NCBI GenBank assembly: GCA_024704765.1
Contig: JAKMXF010000337.1
Location: 124,001-188,000, forward strand
Length of the DNA: 64,000 nucleotides
Direction: 5' to 3'
From: Oopsacas minuta
Lineage: Eukaryota; Porifera; Hexactinellida; Lyssacinosida; Leucopsacidae
Positions 56,701-64,000 of the stretch are shown in pieces (within the stretch, counting starts at the first letter, position 1; every line of letters begins with the position of its first letter). Under the pieces are notes generated by a model. That model worked only from the letters and a program-made list of their open reading frames with translations. It was not told the origin of the DNA and did not search any database. A program made the position numbers and the translations under genes.

Positions 56701-57699
56701 ATCAGCTTTTTTGAACAACATTACTAACCTTGCGGCTATATGACAGATATATTGAATTTAGTCAATTATGGAAGGAATAATTTTAGACAGAGATATGATG
56801 TTTGTACATATATATTGGTTTGGTATGGTACTGGCAGGTCCAAGAAGTGGCATCTCAATTGAATCTTAAAAACACCATTTATTAAATGGCTGATTATAAA
56901 TTATATAAGTATGAGACCTGAAAATGCGCATAACTTCACAGATAATGATAAAATAATAAAGGTATTATGTGGTTTTTAGCAAATATATGTTTCTAATAAT
57001 AGCCCTATTTGAATGAAAAGGTAGTTTACCATTATATAATAATTATAAGTCAACGATTGCATCACATACACTATTTGTATTATATTGTAAAATATATAGA
57101 AGAATTGAGTATATATGCATATGAACAATCCCTATTATCCAAAATGTCGACACCTTTCAGTGCACTCCATAAATGTAAACTAATCGAGTAAGCTAGCGAG
57201 ATTAATGGCATAATCAACCATACAATTATTCAGAAATACCTTCATCCGAATCGACGTGATCCTTTGATAAAACCAAAAGAAAATATCTGTGAAACAATCC
57301 TCAAATTCATGTTTAGAACGGTGTGCGGGAGATGGCTGCCCAGACAACATATATTGGTTTATGAGGTCATTTATTTAAGAAATAGATAAACGCTGCTTAA
57401 TAGCAATAAATAAAATTAATAATGTAAATTTTCGAGTCAAATGAGAACTCCACTCAGTCTGGACAAATGCCAGGAAGAGATGTGTCCTGAGTAAGCAAAA
57501 TTAACTGTAATACACTAATCTGAGCAGCATACCTGAGTTTAATCCGAGTACGCAAAGTTGATTGCACGCAATTAAAAATGATAAAATTGTTTGAAATCAA
57601 ATCTGTTGTACTTGTACTTCTGAATATGATATGATGACATGAAACTGTAACAAAATTCACATCACTAATGAAGTCATTGCGGAATAATTGCACTCTAAT
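56701..57699. other. Non-coding, nothing recognised
   Basis: Should contain the lost 5' terminus of Transib copy 4. No CACTGTG was seen and no gene was found. Confidence 0.4.
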
Positions 57700-58646
57700 C
57701 AGAGCCGCATTAAGGGTCGTCTGGGCGCTGGAGCAGTCTAAAATTTTATGGCCCCATAGATCTTACAACGAAAAGACGCCAAAGTTTTCAGAATCAAATT
57801 TGCCAACAATATAGAAATCTTATATAAAACATACACAACAGAAACAACTCTTTACATAGGCTTTTTCCAGCTCATATTCTTTGCAAATTTTCTATCACAT
57901 TGCTGAAATCAAGCTTGCGAACATCTTGTGCTGAATGTACACATGTGTAGCATGACCAGACGTTGTTGACCCATGTTCGATCACAATTGGTTCTTCATGC
58001 CCAACTCGCTCTACACAACAAGTATCCAAACGGTCGAACTAGCTAAGAATCTACTGCATGAAGTCGATCAACCACTTCAATAAACCTGCAGCAGTGTTCA
58101 ATGCTCTTCTAGCCGTCTGCAGTTGAGATTCACTTCAAGCGCTAGATTGAGAAGGTGCGAATATCTTGTGCAACAAAGGCATATTGGGAAGCATCGCAGC
58201 ATCCGATGTTTTTTTTTGGCTACAGCCACTTTGCGAATCACAGGACCAGATGTGCTACGAGTTGTATTGCAGATTAGTTGTATAGTATGTTTCAATATCA
58301 ATCATATCTATTTTAATTCACCAAACATTGTAGTTTGAACAACACTTCAGGATAATATAGAATTTAACATCACATTTACAACAAGATACTTTCAAACTCT
58401 AGATACAATAGTAGTATATAATTCACAGTCTGAATCAATTAGAAACCAATTAGATACCATTAAAAGCAAATAACAACTATTCAATATTATTATAGAACTA
58501 TTGGTAACAAATTTTGATCTAATGAAGTAGCCATCACCTCTGAAAATCCTCATATTACTCCATTTGAGGTAATCACCCCTGTTGGGACCCCTTGCCGGTA
58601 TAGTATAATCAACTATGTGTAACAACTCATCTTACTGTAGCGGGCA
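57700..58646 (+). repeat. About 945-bp dispersed repeat, copy 2, with hAT-like start
   Basis: Starts CAGAGCCGCATTAAGG at 57700 and follows the copy at 24801-25772 to 'cttactgtagcggg'. Differences are scattered substitutions and one deletion of about 27 bp near 58255. The start resembles hAT termini (CAG.GCCG..TTA.GG), but no mirrored right terminus was seen. Confidence 0.8.
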
Positions 58647-59908
58647 CCTCCTGTTTGCCTTTTATGGCTGCTGCAGCACCCATAGTCCACTTAATACTCC
58701 TCTGATTGTCATTGGAGACTGTCGGTTGGTCAGGTTTTAGTCTGACTAACTATGGTGGCCCGATGTTTTGCATGGGTAAACCACGTCTTCCTTCTCAGTC
58801 CCTGAATTATTGCCACAAAATATCCTAAACGGCCCAAAGCAGTTGAAGAAAACTAATTATGCTATCGTAAATGCTGGAAACACTGCGGATATTTGAATAT
58901 GCAAATGATAATATTCCTAAAAGAACTATATATCTATGTTACTCAACACTAGCATGACTAAATCGAAGAAAAATTTTATAATTAGATATTCTCTAGTCAC
59001 ACTTTGCTCAATTAATAGATAATGAGCTAATTGAGCTTTCATTTCTCAATTATGTGTGCGTCACTTCGTAACTGAATAAACAATTTGCCAAATAAATTTA
59101 ACTCCAATTATATAAATATTTGCAAGTCAGTTTCGAGAAACTCAAAGATTCTCAAGCTGTAGTCCATTCTGGTGCCATTATTCTAGTGATGGGCCACTTC
59201 TATCGAACATACGAAAATATAAATATTTTAACAAGATTTGCTCAAATCAATTCGTAATATTCCTACTAGAGTAATACAGAGCCGTAAAATTCAAATTTAC
59301 TTTCAGAATTCTTCCATCTCAATTCAATTCTATGCAATCTGCAATTAAATATTTAATTACCTCATAATCTATTTAATGACACAAGTGTGGCTAGAAAATT
59401 TCTAAATGTAAAATTCCATAGAGTATTACAAAAGATTACGTAATTCCAAGTTGGGTTCTTTTAACCGGCATGCTCTTATAACCTGTGTTCTTATATCCGG
59501 TATCTACGATAAATACCCGACATCCCACGCCCTGATATTACATTTATGATAACACAGAATATTATCATGCAATCTTGAATAAGATATTATATGGGCATAT
59601 TCAGGATTACGTCACAATCTTACAGGATATTAAATCAATCTATATTACCAGGACCTTAGGAGTCGAGTATGTACTATAAATGGACTCTCTTGATTTGAAC
59701 ATAATTGTAAAGGAGGTGTCTGAATTAGTTCGAATTTTGAAGTTGTCACAAGTTAGAATTCTATCAACTGTCACAAGTTATATTCCCTTTTTGATACTAC
59801 TGTCACAAGTTAGAATTAATAAGGAATCTCATATGCGACTTATCCAAACATTCTATTTTGAAACGAAGCAGTCCGTGTTATATTATAGTTGAGCGTTTCC
59901 ATATGTAA
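58647..59908. other. Non-coding with old dispersed-repeat sequence
   Basis: Positions 59050-59390 relate to 44930-45350. Positions 59748-59820 hold three spaced copies of 'tgtcacaagtta'. No gene. Confidence 0.45.
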
Positions 59909-60652
59909 CTAACGGGACATAGACAAATATTTATCGGATTTTTGACATTCATGAGATATATGGTGTAAATTCGTTCTGAATTGCGAGATATTTGTTCGGA
60001 TCGTGTTAATAGTATTGCGTTAATTTTTATATACAAATTTTCAAACTTCAGATTTTTGAGCCTGACTGTTGACTAATGGGACATTTTTCACCTTAAAGCT
60101 TATCTATATCAAGCGAGTCAACATAGTTTCTGCTCATCTATTTACCTAAACATATTTTGTTGACTTTCGATAATAACATTGATAATGCTAGTAATTATAT
60201 CTAAATTGAATTATGAGAGAACTCCTATTCCTTTAACAATTGATCATCCAATGACTTTGACTAACGGGATAAAAGAGGATGTGACTAACGGGACATGCCC
60301 CCAAAACGAGTATAATTTACCTCGATTCAGACTTGCAGTTGCCAGTTCATATGATATTAGAAATAGAATTATCCTACTTGTGCAACCAGCAGATTGTATG
60401 TACAAACATATGAGGTACTATTAATTATCACGCAAATGTTCGCAGAAAAATTGTAAATCAAGCAGAATGTAGATTGGTAGTAAACAGAATTACTGAAGTT
60501 CCTTCAGTTAGTGCTGGTGCTCAGGGGTATGCCAGCCCTGGTTGACAACATCATAAACTACTTTAGCTGTAGTACTAGTACTACTCACAGTTGGTATTTA
60601 TATACTGTACTGCAATACACAAATACTACCTAACAAGCTATTGTTAGTAGTG

Positions 60653-62720
60653 CTAAATATCGATATCCAAATCCTCAGGAAATTCATAAACACCACGCCG
60701 CAAAAGAGGACAAGGTAGTACTTGAATAACCTCGCTTTGTTGAGCTACCACCTCGTCACTTTCATTTAGCAATATTCTCCTCTTTGTCAGTGGTTTGCCA
60801 AAGCAAAGATTCAGTTTGTCTTCTGAAGAGTTGATACTAATTACAACTGCTACGAAATGTTTGGTTGTTTTAACAGCGTTTCCAGAATAAGCATGAGTTA
60901 CGATTACAAAAGATTCAGTTTGTAGTGATAATGTTCTATCAGCTACCGATCTCACAATGGTTGGCTCTTTTGACTTGGTGGTATAAAAGGGTGTAAAGCA
61001 GTAGAATAACTTTTCATTTCTATTTCGTCCTCTATAATTTGAAACTGATGAGCGTTTGATATTCCTGGTAAATTTACACTGCCATTTTCAAATAAGCTAA
61101 CAAATCCATATTTTTCATTATCCTCCTTAACTTGCTGAGAAGATATGTGATAAATATTGATCTTTGGACAAACTTCTAAGACACACTCGTAAAATGTAAT
61201 TGAATCCTTAACAATTGCTCGTCGTTGGAATACTCTGGTTACCACCTGCCTTTTATAGTGCCACCTATAGCATCTACAGGTCCTTTGCCATGTGATGTGG
61301 CAAAAAAGTTCCATATAACTCTAATGTTATTGGTTTGTTCTAAGCGCTTGAGCGATGCAGCAATAAAACGATTTTTGAATTCACTCCACGAACCATCCGA
61401 CCAAATATTAAGAATAGAAACTTCAGAATCAATTAATGACTTTATTAAGTGGTTAAGAAAGACAACGACGAGTCTTTAGTATACGCAATGTCATCTGATA
61501 CTATAATAGCAGATCTAGATGTGTCGTCGTGCCAATATACTGCTGTTAAGATAGTGACCTGCGTTTTACTCCAATGAGCAGACTGGATTTCGTCTTGCCA
61601 TGTTGTGTTAAAATTTCCAGAAAAGACGATCTGCATCATAGCAATATTCAATTTATCACTTAGGTGCACTTTCATGTAGTTGTAATGAGCGGCCTGTTTT
61701 CCTTTTATAAAATGGTGCCAGTTGAAAGTAGGAAGCATTTCAAATAAAGAATTATAAAGCTCACTTGGTAATCCAGTTTTATGAATCTTCTCCATTCCCC
61801 CTTTACCATTTAAGCCCACAATTTTTTCCCATTGAAACCATCGGATGAAGTTCTCTTCTCTAAGTTCACCATCTAGATATGTCTTTTGATCTGAATCTAA
61901 ATCAAGTGTTAGTGGATACTTCTCTTTAAAAAGTACTCCATCTTTGCAAATTTCACATTTATTGCACCAACAGTTATCACTACATTTAGCACAAATTAAT
62001 GAAGATGCTAATTCATGATGATATAATGGGAACCTGACATTAAATCTATGTAAAGCACCCAAAGGAGGATGAAGTTTTCATGGTATCGACAAACACACAC
62101 GTTTCTAGGAAGTTCACTTGTAAGTAGCACATGGGGAGGACGCAATGCTGCAAATTTAGACTTTCCTATCTTGATATCAGGATATTCTTTTTGCCAAAGA
62201 GAGTATGCTTCCATGATAACCATTATCATGTGACGTTTTTGTATGTGTGTTTTAGCTCTATTTTCTCTGACAGTAATTGTATCCCTTTTTCCTGGGGCTT
62301 GTCGCGATATTTCATCTCGCTGATACTGTATCACTGCGGTTTTTATCGAATCAGGTAAAGCTGTTCGTCCAGGTGTACTACTTTTCCTCCTCAAATGCCA
62401 GGTGTTTTATTACTGCATTCTTTTTCCTGGGGTTACCAGGCAGATTACGTTTGACTCGAGCAATAGCCTTTCCAAAACTAGCCTTGCTAGAGTAAGCATT
62501 CAGAGATGGAGATTGTTGCGTGTCCGACGTAGTTTCCAGAGTCTTGAGCGATTTCCTGTACCTGGCTTTTCGTTCACGCTCTTTCACTCTCCTTTCTTCA
62601 ATAACTTTGTCCTTTTGCTCTAAGGGAGTGAATCCAATTTTATTTTTTTCATTTGTCTATTTTGAGCCATGTAAAGCTTCTGTTTCTCTAAGAAATCTTT
62701 GTATGAGGTGCCTGATTTGA
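60653..62720 (-). pseudogene. Uncharacterised transposon-like protein, 'CSDGSW/SHGKGPVD' family, frameshifted
   Basis: From the right: basic coiled N-terminus EKDK-rich then ERERKARYRKSLKTLE (near 62570), TISV-type DTITVRENRAKTHIQKR (62270), FAALRPPHVLLTSELPRNVC and CRYHENF (62130-62080). A Cys cluster follows: CAKCSDNCWCNKCEICKDG (61990-61935). Catalytic-looking blocks come next: IIVSDDIAYTKD (61475), LNIWSDGSWSEFKNRF (61410-61365) and FFATSHGKGPVDAIGGTIKR (61305-61250). The C-terminal part has CPKINIYHISSQQVKEDNEK and ends VYEFPEDLDIDI. I know related proteins as repeated uncharacterised sequences in arthropods and other animals. Reading SDD, SDG and the HGKG..D motif as a DDE-like site is inference. 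Frameshifts near 62650, 62385, 62065, 61455, 61255 and 60955. Confidence 0.65.
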
Positions 62721-63060
62721 TTTTTCCATTTGCTGGCGTTTCCTCTTTGCAGCATAACTAGTAGACGTTCTAAGCTCCAAGGGTTAATATTTACTAATTA
62801 GGAAGATTAAAATGCAGGTATTATTACTTGTATCACGTAATATAATTGTGGAATAAACACAATTCCACGTAATCTTATGAACCTCCAATTCCAATATGTA
62901 TATATATTCAATATGCAATGCCTATACTACTCAGTTCTGAGAAACGGAATTTTGTTTACGTCAATAGATAGAATTTCAAAAATGATACTTCAAGCTTCGC
63001 AGACTATTAAATTACATTCTTTGAAATGGAATAATACAGATTGGTTCAGATTGCGAATAA

Positions 63061-63236
63061 CTAACGAGACAAATAACTAACAGGGCATGTGACTAACAGG
63101 ACATGCATCTAACGGGACACGTGACTAACAGGACATGCGACTAACAGGACATGCATCTAACGGGACATGTGACTAACAGGGCATGTATCTAACGAGACAC
63201 GTGACTAACAGGACATGCAACTAACAAGACACATTT
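63061..63236 (+). repeat. 16-bp-period tandem array, 11 units (CTAACRGGACATGNRA)
   Basis: Units begin exactly every 16 bases at 63061, 63077, 63093 and so on to 63221. The core CTAAC(A/G)(G/A)G(A/G)CA is conserved while the last four bases vary, alternating TGCATCTAAC- and GTGACTAAC-type joins. Possibly protein-binding sites of the adjacent element. Confidence 0.92.
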
Positions 63237-63399
63237 ATTTTTTACCTGGCGAAAGACATAAAGTGGAAACAGAAAAAATGAAATAATGTAAGTCCTCCTG
63301 TCTAAGTCCTTTAAGAAAATATAACTTTTCAGATAGATTCAAGTCAATTCTCACTTCAAATCAAACTTCTGAGTGGTCTATCTGTAACTAACGGGACTT

Positions 63400-64000
63400 C
63401 ATATATATAAAATTTAAATCACAAACTAAAATTGTAAAATGAAAAGATACAGTCAACTTTATATAAGAATATAGTTCAGACTCGTTACCATTATATATAA
63501 TTAAAATTTAACTAAGGTTATTGAATATTTACCTTTAGGATATTACATGTCGCCCAACGTCTAAATGAAATTTCGAATCTTAAAGAATTCGCGTGTGGCA
63601 GAATACTTCCGGCGCAGCATCTTTTTGCAAGGATGGTTCACTATTCTGACCACCATTTTGACACTTTAAGGTATTTAAATACCGAAATATAATAAGAATT
63701 TAGCTCTAGATATGATTGGAAAATTTGCGTTATGTTGCGTTTAGGGTGGAATTGTTGTGTTGTGATTCGTGTTAAGCCTAAATCGAGGAACTTACGAATA
63801 TTCTTATATACTTAAGTAGAATACGGAATTTTGTATAAATTGATGATCTCTAAGTCTTCTGAAATTTCGATAAATGGAATACACTTTGCAGAAATATAAA
63901 CGCAGCAGGAGGAACGTTTACACAACTACAGATAGTCACAAAAACATCAAATCGACAATAATCGGTAGCCAGATCTATCGCAGGTGCGTTATCTTTCAAT
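63400..64000. other. Non-coding, nothing recognised
   Basis: AT-rich, no ORF with family resemblance, no clear repeat to the window end. Confidence 0.4.

Larger units (their letters stand above)
59909..63397 (-). mobile_element. Candidate transposon with CTAACGGGACATG motifs on both flanks
   Basis: CTAACGGGAC-type motifs occur singly at 59909, 60073 (CTAATGGGAC), 60261 and 60285, as an 11-unit array at 63061-63236, and again singly at 63388. They bracket one transposase-like gene (60653-62720). All copies point the same way, so they are not a classical inverted repeat. Limits are set by the outermost motifs and may be too narrow. Superfamily not assigned. Confidence 0.5.

Overview
This is about 64 kb of AT-rich nuclear DNA from an animal, most likely an arthropod and possibly a crustacean such as a copepod. 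That placement rests on two transposon protein families that I know mainly from arthropod genomes and on short introns. No species-level marker is visible. The window is dominated by DNA transposons and their relics. No rRNA, tRNA, CRISPR array or bacterial operon was recognised.

Host genes. Two are recognisable, both on the minus strand. One is a single-exon SIN1/MAPKAP1 homologue (TORC2 subunit, 36793-38232). The other is the 5' part of an RMND5/GID2-like ubiquitin-ligase gene: three coding exons between 34496 and 31344. Its first intron carries a pogo-like MITE with a (TAC)30 array and a separate (CA)39 array. Its CTLH end and RING exon were not found.

Main discovery. There are four copies of a Transib/RAG1-superfamily transposon: 4746-7715, 40510-43686, about 51740-54544, and from 55137 to about 56700. 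The first two are delimited to the base. Both termini of each start with CACAGTG, identical to the consensus V(D)J RSS heptamer, and 5-bp duplications (AAGCA, CTATA) flank them. In each element a 9-bp motif is repeated behind the heptamer at both ends, but at different spacings: 10 bp at the transposase-5' end and 19-20 bp at the 3' end. One candidate end from each decayed copy fits the same rule. This resembles 12/23 asymmetry in an element with no room for a RAG2-like gene.

Layout. 1-2815: hAT element inside an older Tc1-like MITE. 2816-7870: a broken arthropod transposon gene ('family B') split by Transib copy 1; removing the copy and one duplication restores the family B frame across the junction. 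8190-8894: second MITE copy. 9359-10660: FLYWCH/MULE relic. 11021-16545: two hAT relics. 18600-21455: a mariner fossil and a mariner with both TIRs. 24801-25772: direct repeat shared with 57706-58646. 26930-30960: BED-finger hAT with a second family B element nested in it. 31344-38232: host genes, with a small hAT remnant between them. 39488-40400: complete 913-bp foldback MITE. 40510-43686: the best-preserved Transib copy. 47405-50234: element with inverted arms of about 970 bp, a 4-bp duplication and an unoccupied related site near 39013. 51045-51293: small Tc1-like MITE. 51740-56700: two decayed Transib copies. 59909-63397: a transposon-like gene broken by frameshifts, flanked by CTAACGGGACATG motifs, including an exact 16-bp-period array.

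Most coding relics carry frameshifts or stops. All assignments were made by eye from motifs and remembered family patterns; no searches were run.
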